Part shown: positions 44,160 through 52,837 of the stretch, one piece after another
How positions within the stretch are numbered: the stretch's first letter is position 1
How the letters are laid out: each line of letters begins with the position of its first letter
Notes under the pieces: model-generated
What the model was told of the DNA's origin: nothing
Seen by the model: the letters and a program-made list of their open reading frames with translations, nothing else
Database searches by the model: none
Made by a program: the position numbers and the translations under genes
Source: Acidobacteriota bacterium
GTDB taxonomy: Bacteria > Acidobacteriota > Terriglobia > Terriglobales > Acidobacteriaceae
Assembly: GCA_003225555.1 (NCBI GenBank)
Contig: QIAM01000059.1
Span: 36,955 to 100,954 of the forward strand
Length of the DNA: 64,000 bases
Direction: 5' to 3'

Positions 44160-44233
44160 CCGGTTATTGTTTTCCGGTTTGAGGTTGCCAACTCTTGCTT
44201 CAGTTCGGAGTCCGGAAGGTCAATGCGAGACCC

Positions 44234-45451
44234 TCAAGCTTTCACGGCTGCCTTACGTTGCTGGCGCAGACGCGCAATCTGGTCGAGAACACGCTGGGCA
44301 ACTTCCCACTTGGTGGTTGCGGGGACGTCGATCACGTCGCTTCGCGTGATGATTGTCACCGCGTTGCGGTCGGAGTCGAAGCCTACGCCTTCGCGGGAGA
44401 CATCATTCACCACGATGGCGTCGAGATTCTTTCCCATCAACTTCTGGCGGGCGTTTTCGAGGACGTTTTCGGTTTCCGCGGCGAAGCCCACCACGATCTG
44501 CGATTCTTTTCGCTGCGCAAGTTCTTTGAGGATGTCAGTCGTGGCTTCAAGTTCCAGCGTCATCGGACCTTTGTGCTTGATCTTCTGACCAGCCGTGGCC
44601 TTTGGGCGATAGTCCGATACAGCAGCCGTTTTGATGACGATGCTGGCTTGCGGAAGAAGCTTGAGAACTGCCTCCCGCATATCTTCGGCGGATTCTACCT
44701 TCGTGACTTCAGCAGCGCCCGGCGGCGTAACAGTTGTCGGCCCGCTCACCAGAAGCACGCGGGCTCCACGGCGCAAGGCGGCTTCAGCCAAGGCGTAACC
44801 CATGCGTCCGCTGGAGCGGTTGGTGAGGTAGCGAACGGGATCAATTTTCTCGCGGGTCGGGCCGGCGGTGATCAGTACCGTTTCACCTTCTAGATCCTGA
44901 GACGCGCCCAGCGCGTGGAGCACGGCTGTGACAATCGCTTCGTTGTCGGCAAGGCGCCCGGGGCCGGTCATGCCGCAGGCTAGGTAGCCAGCGTCCGGTT
45001 CGACCACCCGAACTCCTCGTTGCCGCAAGATTTCAAGATTGGCCTGCGTAGCGGCATGGTTCCACATGTTGACGTTCATCGCCGGGGCGACGACGACCGG
45101 GGCCGTGGTCGCTAGATAGAGTGTCGTCAGGAAATCAGTGGCGATGCCCTGCGCGAAGTGGGCAAGAACGTCCGCCGTGGCTGGGACCACAACCAAGGCG
45201 TCGATCGATTGCGCCACTGCGATGTGCTCGATGGCAGAGTCGATATTGGGCTGATGCTCATCTCCGGACGAGAACATGCCAGTGATGACTTTTTCTCCGG
45301 AGAGTGCGGCGAAGGTGAGAGGACGAACAAACTCCTGGGCGGCGCGGGTCATCACGACCTGCACGCGAATGCCGCGGTCCTGCAGCAGGCGGACAATCTC
45401 GGCCGCTTTGTAGGCCGCGATGCCGCCGGTTACGCCCAGAGCTACCTTCAT
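44234..45451 (-). CDS. coaBC: Bifunctional phosphopantothenoylcysteine decarboxylase/phosphopantothenate-cysteine ligase
   Basis: Two steps of coenzyme A synthesis in 405 residues. The N-terminal flavoprotein CoaC has GVTGGIAAYKAAEIVRLL, the active-site His in SAIEHIAVAQ and PAMNVNMW. The C-terminal CoaB has TAGPTREKIDPVRYLTNRSS, AAVSDYRP and the terminal FDSDRNAVTII. It follows rpoZ, the usual neighbour. Confidence 0.96.
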   Translation of the reverse strand: MKVALGVTGGIAAYKAAEIVRLLQDRGIRVQVVMTRAAQEFVRPLTFAALSGEKVITGMFSSGDEHQPNIDSAIEHIAVAQSIDALVVVPATADVLAHFAQGIATDFLTTLYLATTAPVVVAPAMNVNMWNHAATQANLEILRQRGVRVVEPDAGYLACGMTGPGRLADNEAIVTAVLHALGASQDLEGETVLITAGPTREKIDPVRYLTNRSSGRMGYALAEAALRRGARVLLVSGPTTVTPPGAAEVTKVESAEDMREAVLKLLPQASIVIKTAAVSDYRPKATAGQKIKHKGPMTLELEATTDILKELAQRKESQIVVGFAAETENVLENARQKLMGKNLDAIVVNDVSREGVGFDSDRNAVTIITRSDVIDVPATTKWEVAQRVLDQIARLRQQRKAAVKA

Positions 45452-45458
45452 AGAAGTT

Positions 45459-45535
45459 TTGATTGTTGATTTTTGAGTGTTGATTCAAAACTGCGCTGGT
45501 CGTTGCTCCGGCTCTTTATATCAATCAACAATCAA
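45459..45535. repeat. 13-bp inverted repeat between rpoZ and coaBC
   Basis: TTGATTGTTGATT at 45459-45471 and its exact inverse complement at 45523-45535, with further TTGATT-type copies around (45479, 45545). It occupies the 108-base gap just upstream of the coaBC start and so may influence its translation. Confidence 0.6.
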
Positions 45536-45559
45536 CGTTCACGAAATCAACAATCGCCC

Positions 45560-45793
45560 CTAGTCCTGGCCCAGCGCCTTGTCCAGCGTCTCGCTGGCCC
45601 GCTCGGCGGCGCTGCGGGTCTCGGGAATCTCCCACTTCACCTTGCCGGCGCGAATCTCGTCTTGCGCGATGCGGCAGGGTTTGCGGGAACTGGTGTCGAC
45701 CACTGGGGGAGCGCCGGACTGGAGTTGGCGGGCGCGCCGTGCGGCCACCAGGATGTAGCGGTAATTGCTGTCGAACCCTTCGATCAACTTCAT
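45560..45793 (-). CDS. rpoZ: RNA polymerase omega subunit
   Basis: 77 residues. NYRYILVAARRARQLQSGA is the conserved omega helix, and KPCRIAQDEIRAGKV follows. The ATG has GGGAGAG five bases upstream. Located between gmk and coaBC, as in many bacteria. Confidence 0.9.
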   Translation of the reverse strand: MKLIEGFDSNYRYILVAARRARQLQSGAPPVVDTSSRKPCRIAQDEIRAGKVKWEIPETRSAAERASETLDKALGQD

Positions 45794-45879
45794 AGGGACT
45801 CTCCCTTGAGAACCGATGTCGAACCTTTTTCAAACCGAGCGATGGTACGCGTTTTGCTGCCCTACGATCATACCCCGAA

Positions 45880-46593
45880 CTAGCCACTTCCGCCGGTTAC
45901 CGTTGGCATAGCGAACGAAGCCAGGATTGGCTGTACGCGGTCACGAATATTGGAAAGACGGCAACGATCGGCCGACGCCAGCATTTGCTTCTGCTCGCCC
46001 GATAACGGCCCACCCGAACGGCGCAAGCGTTCCGAGCGAACGATGTCCTGCAAGCTCTTAATCGATTCGTCCAGGCGATCGTTCACCAGAATATAGTCGT
46101 ACTTGTCGTAATTCTCAATCTCACGACTGGCCGTGACCAAACGACGCTGGATAACCTGTTCGGAGTCCTCCCCCCGTGCGCGCAGGCGCCGCTCCAGAGT
46201 TTGGCGGTCGGGGGGCAACACGAAGGTGCTGATGGCATCAGGCAACTTCCGCTTGATCTGCTCCGCGCCCTGTACATCGATGTCGAGCAGTAGGTCATGT
46301 CCCTTCTGCGCCGCTTCGTCCAGGAAGCGGCGCGCCGTGCCGTAGTAGTTACCGAAGACGTTGGCGTGCTCCAGGAACTCTTCGCGGTCTATCATCTGCT
46401 TAAATTCATCGCGCGAGATGAAGTAGTACTGCTTGCCATTCTGCTCGCTCCCGCGGAGGGGACGAGTCGTGTAGGAAACCGAAAAGTCGAGGTCCGGAAC
46501 CAGTTTCATCAATTTGGAGACGAGCGTGGATTTCCCGGAGCCCGAAGGCGCGGAGATGATGTACACCAGCGGCTTGTGGGTCGAGGAATTCAT
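45880..46593 (-). CDS. gmk: Guanylate kinase
   Basis: Phosphorylates GMP to GDP. Walker A SAPSGSGKST, the GMP-binding VSYTTRPLRGSEQNGKQYYF and DIDVQGAEQIK are present. At 237 residues it is about 30 longer than usual because of an extra C-terminal tail (LASADRCRLSNIRDRVQ). The first codon overlaps the yicC stop by four bases. Confidence 0.96.
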   Translation of the reverse strand: MNSSTHKPLVYIISAPSGSGKSTLVSKLMKLVPDLDFSVSYTTRPLRGSEQNGKQYYFISRDEFKQMIDREEFLEHANVFGNYYGTARRFLDEAAQKGHDLLLDIDVQGAEQIKRKLPDAISTFVLPPDRQTLERRLRARGEDSEQVIQRRLVTASREIENYDKYDYILVNDRLDESIKSLQDIVRSERLRRSGGPLSGEQKQMLASADRCRLSNIRDRVQPILASFAMPTVTGGSG

Positions 46594-47516
46594 TCCAGGT
46601 TCTGCACCTGCTCGCGCGATTTTTCGATCTCGGCTTTCATGGCTAATCCGGCTTCCGTGATTTTCAAGGCTTCGCCCGCGAGTCCTGACGTCTTCGAGAG
46701 CAGGGTATTGGATTCGCGATTCATCTCCTGCAGGAGAAAATCGAGCTTCTTGCCGACTTCGCCGCCCTCGTCGAGCAAGCCCAGGAAATGTTGCACGTGG
46801 TTTTCGAGCCGAACAAGTTCTTCCTGGATATCGCTGCGGTCGACCAGGAGCGCCGCTTCCTGCAGAACTCGCTCTTTGTCTACGATCGTGCCAATCAGTT
46901 CCTGAATGCGCGATTGAAGTCTCTCCGAATAGTTCTGCAAGACCGCGCGGCGATGCTGCTGCACGCTGCGGCCGGCCTCGAGAAGGTGCGCCATGCGCTG
47001 GCGCAGTTCCCGTTCGATGCCGCGCCCTTCCTCTTCCCGCATCTGGTTGAGGCGGGTGAGGGCTTCGCCGGCTTTGGCCATAACTGCCGCCTCAATCTCT
47101 CCATCGGCGGCGTCATTGGCGGACTCCAGCGCACCGGGGATGCGGAGAACCGCGTTCAGATCAGGGTCCGCTGCCAGGGAGAACTCTGAGGCGGCGGCGC
47201 GGAAGGCAGCAATATATCCGGCGACCAGTTCGTGGTTGAGCGCGAAGCTGTCCCCGGAAGAGCGTTCCAGACTCAGCGTGACTTCAACGTGGCCGCGAGC
47301 AACCGCATCTTTGAGCGCCCGCCGCAGCTGCATCTCCAGCGAATCGGTTCCGGAGGGGAGGCGAAAGTGAATATCCAGAAAGCGGTGGTTGACCGACTTT
47401 AGCGAGAGAGAAAATGCCAGGCGGCCATTGGTGGCCGCAGTCCCGATTGCTCTCCTGGGCTCGCGCTGGACCTCACCTTTGACCTGGGCAAAACCCGTCA
47501 TGGAACGTAGGGGCAT
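46590..47516 (-). CDS. YicC/YloC family endoribonuclease
   Basis: 308 residues. The N-terminal LRSMTGFAQVKGE and SLKSVNHRFLDIHFRLP, and the C-terminal LDFLLQEMNRESNTLLSKT, are diagnostic. YicC proteins are RNases acting on small RNAs and mRNAs. Overlaps gmk by four bases; msbA-like gene 15 bases upstream. Confidence 0.94.
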   Translation of the reverse strand: MPLRSMTGFAQVKGEVQREPRRAIGTAATNGRLAFSLSLKSVNHRFLDIHFRLPSGTDSLEMQLRRALKDAVARGHVEVTLSLERSSGDSFALNHELVAGYIAAFRAAASEFSLAADPDLNAVLRIPGALESANDAADGEIEAAVMAKAGEALTRLNQMREEEGRGIERELRQRMAHLLEAGRSVQQHRRAVLQNYSERLQSRIQELIGTIVDKERVLQEAALLVDRSDIQEELVRLENHVQHFLGLLDEGGEVGKKLDFLLQEMNRESNTLLSKTSGLAGEALKITEAGLAMKAEIEKSREQVQNLE

Positions 47517-47531
47517 AGGGGCCTGAATTCT

Positions 47532-49382
47532 TCAAGAACCTGCGACTGCCTTCGGCACTTCCATGTTGGCAAACTGTAAATCGTAAAACCGCCGGTACGT
47601 ACCCAATTTCTGCATCAACTCTTCGTGTGCGCCAATGTCGGCGATGGTGCCGTTTTCAATGACCACGATGCGGTCGGCGCGGCGCACCGTCGACAAGCGG
47701 TGTGCGATCACGAATACGGTCCGGCCCGTCATCAGGTTATGGAGCGCGAACTGCACCAGCGATTCCGACTCGCTGTCGAGCGCCGATGTCGCCTCGTCCA
47801 GAATCAGGATCGGCGCGTTCTTCAAGAGTGCGCGCGCAATTGCCAGCCGCTGCCGCTCTCCGCCCGAGAGGCGCACGCCCCGTTCCCCGATCACTGTATC
47901 GTAACCCGCGGGCAGCGCGAGAATGAAGTCATGAGCGAGCGCCGCACGAGAGGCCGCCTCAACCTCTTTCTGAGGGACGTGGGGTTGTCCGTAGGCGATG
48001 TTGTTGCGCACGGTGTCGTTGAAAAGCACCGTGTCTTGCGTCACGATGCCGACTTGCGCTCGGAGGGACGCCAGAGTTACGTCCCGGATGTCCTGGCCAT
48101 CGATGAGCAGGCGGCCCTCGGTCACATCGAAGAAACGCGGGATCAGATGGACGAGCGTGCTCTTGCCGGCACCGCTGGAGCCGACGATGGCAAGGATTTC
48201 TCCGCGGCGGACCTCGAGATTGATGTCGCTCAGAACTTCCCGGGACTCGTCCCCCGCGGCGTCGCGCGAATAGGTGAAGCTCACGTGCTCGAAGCAAACA
48301 CTCTTCGAGAATTTAGGGAGTGTTTTGGCGCGCGGCTTTTCCCTGACGTCATCTTCAAGGTCCATGAATTTGAAGATTTCCGACGAGGCACCCAACGCCT
48401 GCTGGAAGTTGTTGTTAAAGATCGCGAACTTACGCACAGGATTGTAGAGGCTGAAAACCGCGGTGATGAAAGCCACGAAGATTCCCGGGGTCATCAGGTT
48501 GTGCGCAATCCGGTCGCGCCCGAGGAGCAGCAAGAGAGCGACGCCGATCATTCCCACGATATCCATGAGTGGCGAACTGATGGCTGCCGCGGCGACGGAA
48601 CGCAGATTGGCGCGAAACAGACGGCGTGCGGCGCCCCGGAACCGGGAGATTTCCCAGTTCTCGGTGTTGAAAGCCTTCACGATCCGGTTGCCGGTGATGG
48701 TTTCGTGCAGGATGTTCTGAATTTCAGCGAGCTTGTCCTGGCCATGCCTGGTGGTATGCCGCACACGAGACCCGATCTTGCGCGACGAGTAAACGATGAT
48801 CGGCACAAACAACAAGAGCACCCAGGAGAGGTTCCCTCCGAGGACTACCACAACTCCTGCAACAAATAGGAAAGTGAAAAACTGCTGGAGAAATTCCGCG
48901 AGCACCGAGGACATGGCGTACTGCACGCGCTCGATGTCATTGATGATTGTCGATAGCAGCGTGCCGGTGGTGTGTCTGGAAAAGAACGCGGCGGATCGCC
49001 GAAGAATCGCGTTGTAGAGATCGTCGCGCAGGTCGGTGATCATGCCGAATCCAGCATGGTTCACCAGGTACGTGCCCACGTAGTCGCAAAGCCCTTTCAG
49101 AATGGTGGAGGCAACCAGCGCGAAAGCGACGATGACCCACGCGTCAGTGAAGTACGACGGGACCAGTTGCTGCAGGTACAGGGAATAATGAGTGCCGGGA
49201 ATGCTGAAAAGCTGAATGTCGCTGGATCCGGTGGAGGGATTCAGAACCCGATCAAAGATAGGGCGGACCAACAGATACTTGAATGCGTCGAGGGCCCCCA
49301 CGGCAGCCATGAGCACGACCGACGACAGTATCTGCCACCAATACGGCAAGGCGTAGCGCAGAAGCCGCGTCAGTTGCCGCAT
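47532..49382 (-). CDS. ABC transporter, fused permease/ATPase (MsbA-like lipid exporter)
   Basis: 616 residues. A six-helix exporter domain occupies about 1-310. The ATPase has Walker A GSSGAGKST, signature LSGGERQRLAIARALL, Walker B ILILDEATSALD and H-loop AHRLSTV. Homodimeric exporters of this type include MsbA, which flips lipid A. Location in a cell-envelope gene run supports that role but does not prove it. Start at 49382; nine more in-frame codons precede it to 49409. Confidence 0.88.
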   Translation of the reverse strand: MRQLTRLLRYALPYWWQILSSVVLMAAVGALDAFKYLLVRPIFDRVLNPSTGSSDIQLFSIPGTHYSLYLQQLVPSYFTDAWVIVAFALVASTILKGLCDYVGTYLVNHAGFGMITDLRDDLYNAILRRSAAFFSRHTTGTLLSTIINDIERVQYAMSSVLAEFLQQFFTFLFVAGVVVVLGGNLSWVLLLFVPIIVYSSRKIGSRVRHTTRHGQDKLAEIQNILHETITGNRIVKAFNTENWEISRFRGAARRLFRANLRSVAAAAISSPLMDIVGMIGVALLLLLGRDRIAHNLMTPGIFVAFITAVFSLYNPVRKFAIFNNNFQQALGASSEIFKFMDLEDDVREKPRAKTLPKFSKSVCFEHVSFTYSRDAAGDESREVLSDINLEVRRGEILAIVGSSGAGKSTLVHLIPRFFDVTEGRLLIDGQDIRDVTLASLRAQVGIVTQDTVLFNDTVRNNIAYGQPHVPQKEVEAASRAALAHDFILALPAGYDTVIGERGVRLSGGERQRLAIARALLKNAPILILDEATSALDSESESLVQFALHNLMTGRTVFVIAHRLSTVRRADRIVVIENGTIADIGAHEELMQKLGTYRRFYDLQFANMEVPKAVAGS

Positions 49383-49526
49383 GGGACTCCCCGACGGGAT
49401 GGGCCGCAATCGCTTGCTGCCGCTGCAATAGACATGGGATGCAAGCCATTATTCTACTTGAGTCACAGCCATTGGAATGGCGTTTCAGCTTCCTGTCCGG
49501 CTTCCAGCCGCCGCCCCGGACTTTTC

Positions 49527-50474
49527 CTATTTGGGACTATCGCGGTGCACTACCTTCACCCGATATCCCGCGCGGCGGAGCTGCTTCCCTACATCCTCCG
49601 CGATCATGACCGAGCGGTGCTGGCCTCCCGTACAACCGAAGCCGATCGTCAAGTAGCTCTTGCCTTCGTGAATGTAATGCGGCAGCAGGTACACCAACAG
49701 ATCCGAAATGCGCTTGATGAATTCTCGTGTCTGCGGGAATGAGCGGATATATTTGGCCACGCGGGGATGGCGTCCGGTAAGCGGCCTGAACTCGGGCACA
49801 AAGTGGGGATTGGGCAGGAAGCGGACGTCGAAGACCAGGTCCGCATCCTCGGGGACACCCTGACGAAATCCGAAACTCACCGAAGAGACGAGGATGCTTT
49901 TTCCGGACGCCTTCTCCTGAAAGCGCTCGGTGATGTGGGCGCGAAGCTCGTGCACGTTGAACTTGGAAGTGTCGATCACGAAATCAGCGAGGGCGCGAAT
50001 CTGTCCGAGATGCCGGCGCTCGGCCTGGAGCGAGGACTTGACCGGCGCGTCCGTGCCCAGAGGGTGAGGACGGCGAGTTTCGCTGAAGCGGCGCAGAAGG
50101 ACCGCGTCGGAGGCTTCGAGGAAAACGACCCTGGTGGGAATCATGCGCCGGACGGAATGCAATATCCCAGGAAGTTTGTCGAGCTTGGAACCCTCGCGAA
50201 CGTCCACCACCAGCGCGGTGCGGCGAATCTCGCGCGATTGAACGGCCAATTCGGCGAAGCGCGGGATGAGTTCAACCGGAAGATTGTCGACGCAGTAGTA
50301 TCCCAGGTCCTCGAAGGCCTTGAGGACGGAAGCCTTTCCGGAGCCGCTCATGCCCGTGATGATCACCAGTTCCGCGGATTGCTGGCCTTTGCGCACCGTC
50401 GAACGGGATGCTTTCTTGCTTCCCCGCTTTGGCTTCCTGCGCGCTTGAGACCTCGAAGGTTTTCGGGGCGTCAT
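49527..50474 (-). CDS. rapZ: RNase adapter/nucleotide-binding protein RapZ
   Basis: 315 residues. DLGYYCVDNLPVELI, RPHPL and IGFGCTGGQHRSVMIAEDV are conserved RapZ/YvcJ blocks. The Walker A-like motif reads GMSGSGKAS, with Ala where Ser/Thr usually follows the Lys. A basic tail of about 30 residues (KPSRSQARRKPKRGSKKASR) precedes the core. The ATG at 50474 is preferred; the longer frame to 50621 has no ribosome-binding logic. Confidence 0.93.
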   Translation of the reverse strand: MTPRKPSRSQARRKPKRGSKKASRSTVRKGQQSAELVIITGMSGSGKASVLKAFEDLGYYCVDNLPVELIPRFAELAVQSREIRRTALVVDVREGSKLDKLPGILHSVRRMIPTRVVFLEASDAVLLRRFSETRRPHPLGTDAPVKSSLQAERRHLGQIRALADFVIDTSKFNVHELRAHITERFQEKASGKSILVSSVSFGFRQGVPEDADLVFDVRFLPNPHFVPEFRPLTGRHPRVAKYIRSFPQTREFIKRISDLLVYLLPHYIHEGKSYLTIGFGCTGGQHRSVMIAEDVGKQLRRAGYRVKVVHRDSPK

Positions 50475-50658
50475 GAAGTGGATAGTAGCATCGAAGAAGC
50501 TGCCGTCGATTTCCGATTTTCGAATTCCAATTGCCACTTGAGATGCGCCGCGTGCAGCTGAGGCAGTTTCTCGAATTCGCTGGCAATCGACAATTGGTGG
50601 ACGGCAGTCGTAAATCGGCATTGTGTCCGATACCGTTGGACATTTAACCTAGGTCGCC

Positions 50659-51615
50659 ATGAAGAAATTTGACGATTTGACGGAACGCGAAGTGCTGGCG
50701 CTGGCGATCTCCTCGGAAGAGGAAGACGAGCGCGTGTATGCCGACTTTGCCGAAGGGTTGCGGCAGGATTATCCCGCGACTGCGGCGATGTTCGAGGGCA
50801 TGCGCGAGGAGGAAGCGGGACACCGGCGGCGGCTGATTGAGCTGTACCGGCAGCGCTTCGGAGAGCACATCCCGCTGATCCGGCGGCGCGATGTCCGCGG
50901 CTTCGTGGAACGTCCCGCATTGTGGCTGATGCGTCCGCTGCGGATCGAAGCGGCGCGCAAGGCGGCCGGCACCATGGAGGTCGAAACCCGCCGCTTTTAT
51001 GAAAAAGCAGCGGCGCGTACGCAGGACGCCAGCATTCGACAACTTCTCGACGACCTCGCCTACGAAGAACGGTCGCACGAAACCCGCGCGGAAGAATTGG
51101 ACAAGGAGAAACTTCCCGCGACCGTGAAAGCCCAGGAAGAAAAGGCACAACGGCGGCTCTTCGTCCTGCAGATTGTTCAGCCCGGACTTGCGGGGCTGAT
51201 GGATGGCTCAGTCTCCACGCTGGCGCCCGTGTTTGCCGCCGCCTTCGCCACGCACGATAGCTGGGATGCCTTCCTGGTGGGCCTGGCCGCCTCGGCCGGG
51301 GCGGGCATCAGTATGGGATTCGCAGAAGCGCTGTCCGACGACGGAAGCTTAACTGGTCGCGGGCATCCTTGGGTACGGGGTGTGATTTGTGGTGCGATGA
51401 CGGCGGTTGGCGGTATCGGTCATACGCTGCCATTTCTGATTCGCGACTTTCGCCTGGCATTGTGGGCCGCGGGCGTGGTTGTGTTGGGCGAGTTGGGTGC
51501 GATCACCTGGATACGGCATCGCTACATGGATACGCCGTGGGTCTCCGCCGCGCTGCAGGTGGGATTGGGCGGAGTGTTGGTATTTATCACGGGCGCGCTG
51601 ATCGGGAGCTCGTAG
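50659..51615 (+). CDS. mbfA: MbfA-like ferritin/VIT1 fusion, iron exporter
   Basis: 318 residues. The N-terminal half is a rubrerythrin/ferritin-like four-helix bundle with paired Glu/His ligands (SSEEEDERVYADFA, EEEAGHRRRLIE, EVETRRFYEKA, YEERSHETRAEE). The C-terminal half is a VIT1/CCC1 transporter (LAGLMDGSVSTLAPVFAAAF, GISMGFAEALSDDG). The order is that of MbfA, which exports iron and protects against peroxide. The TAG stop is the second to fourth base of a repeat element (51612-51754). Confidence 0.92.
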   Translation: MKKFDDLTEREVLALAISSEEEDERVYADFAEGLRQDYPATAAMFEGMREEEAGHRRRLIELYRQRFGEHIPLIRRRDVRGFVERPALWLMRPLRIEAARKAAGTMEVETRRFYEKAAARTQDASIRQLLDDLAYEERSHETRAEELDKEKLPATVKAQEEKAQRRLFVLQIVQPGLAGLMDGSVSTLAPVFAAAFATHDSWDAFLVGLAASAGAGISMGFAEALSDDGSLTGRGHPWVRGVICGAMTAVGGIGHTLPFLIRDFRLALWAAGVVVLGELGAITWIRHRYMDTPWVSAALQVGLGGVLVFITGALIGSS

Positions 51616-51754
51616 CGCCGCCGTCTCGGCGGCTGTCCCGAGAGCCCCTCGCCCTCGGGAGCGGCGGGTCGAGTTGAAATGGCCGGCTCCCGTGTCGCTG
51701 CAGGAGCGGCGGGCGGGGACGCCCGCCGGACAGCCGCCGGGACGGCGGCGCTAC
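51612..51754. repeat. Family A element filling the gap between convergent genes
   Basis: 143 bases from GTAGCGCCG to CGGCGCTAC with strong inner stems. Its left end contains the TAG stop of the mbfA-like gene (51613-51615). Its right end contains the TAG stop of the creatininase gene (51751-51753, minus strand). The element therefore spans exactly the two stop codons and the gap. Confidence 0.85.
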
Positions 51755-52647
51755 GGTTGCGTGTCCAGCGGATGTCTGCTCTTCTCGTAGAACTCATTCT
51801 GCAGTTTCAGGCTGGCGCCGTCGGCTTTCACTGCTTTGATCGCCTTTACGACCGAATCCATCCACCACTTCATCTGATATTCGCCCAACTCTTTCGTGGC
51901 CGCGGCGCCTTCGCCGGAATAATGGAAGGGGAAGCGCGCGTACCACCAGATACCGGTATAGACGCTTTCGGGGAGACTCTGGCGGTGCTGGTCGGCGCCG
52001 GATTCGTTCGCCGCGCGTTCCATGTGCACGGTGTCGGGGCGGGAGATCATCATCTTCGAGGTTTCGCTTTCGCCGGCATGCATGTCTATGGAGGTCTTTC
52101 TCGGCGGACCTCCCGTCTGCGGCGTGCGCTCATCGAAAACATAGACAACGTAGTCGTGCGGCTTGTCGAGCTGCGACTGCGCGAAGAACGGTAGAAGACT
52201 GTTATTGCCGCCGTGGCCGTTGACGATCAGGATTTTCTTGCAGCCATTGCGCGCCATTTCATCGGTGGTCTCCTGCAGGAGAGCTAGTTGCATGTCGCGG
52301 CCGTAGGCAATCGTGCCGGGCTCGTGGCGGGCTTCGGCGATTTGTCCGAAATAGTATTCGGGGAAGACTACCGCGTATTCCTGCTCGGCGGCGTGTAGCG
52401 CCGCATAGCGGACGTCCAGCAAATCGGTGCCGAGGGGAAGATGGGGACCATGTTTCTCAAGGATTCCGAATGGCAGCAGGCACGTTCCCTGGGAGCGGTG
52501 AATGCCTTCGCGGAAGTCGGAGGCTGTGAGCTCTTCCCAATGGACCGACAGCTTTGCTTGTGCCTTAAGATGTTGAGGCAAGGTCAAGATGATCCCGAGC
52601 AGAAGAAACATCGGAACAAGAAGAGTTCTGCAGAAGTCATGAGGCAT
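51751..52647 (-). CDS. Creatininase family amidohydrolase (exported)
   Basis: 298 residues with a signal peptide (LLVPMFLLLGIILTLPQHLKAQA). LPFGILEKHGPHLPLGTD holds the first metal ligands (Glu, His), and ILIVNGHGGNNSLLPFF the His/Gly-rich second site. Creatininase-like enzymes hydrolyse cyclic or linear amides (creatinine, FAPy derivatives, mycofactocin precursor). The exported form suggests a catabolic role. The stop codon is inside the repeat element. Confidence 0.88.
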   Translation of the reverse strand: MPHDFCRTLLVPMFLLLGIILTLPQHLKAQAKLSVHWEELTASDFREGIHRSQGTCLLPFGILEKHGPHLPLGTDLLDVRYAALHAAEQEYAVVFPEYYFGQIAEARHEPGTIAYGRDMQLALLQETTDEMARNGCKKILIVNGHGGNNSLLPFFAQSQLDKPHDYVVYVFDERTPQTGGPPRKTSIDMHAGESETSKMMISRPDTVHMERAANESGADQHRQSLPESVYTGIWWYARFPFHYSGEGAAATKELGEYQMKWWMDSVVKAIKAVKADGASLKLQNEFYEKSRHPLDTQP

Positions 52648-52803
52648 GCTTAAATCCCTCCGCAGCGGCGAATTCTAACATGTAGAACGCTCTATTAAAA
52701 CGTATGAATAGAGGATTCTTGCCCTTCCGCCGTGGGGCGGGCGAGGCCCGCGGCCCCACCCACACAAGTTATGTCCACCACAGTACCCGTCTACTTGAGT
52801 TTC

Positions 52804-52835
52804 GCTGAAGCCGGAAGCTGAAGCCTGAAGCCCGC
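52804..52835. repeat. GAAGCC-type tandem repeat run downstream of hpf
   Basis: GCTGAAGCCGGAAGCTGAAGCCTGAAGCCCGC, two to three imperfect copies of a 10-11-base unit, just after the hpf stop. The same family as 35259-35305. Confidence 0.6.
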
Positions 52836-52837
52836 TT

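Noticed and set aside
47625..48869. 414-residue plus-strand open frame inside the msbA-like gene
   Set aside because: Antisense shadow; the minus strand has all ABC motifs.
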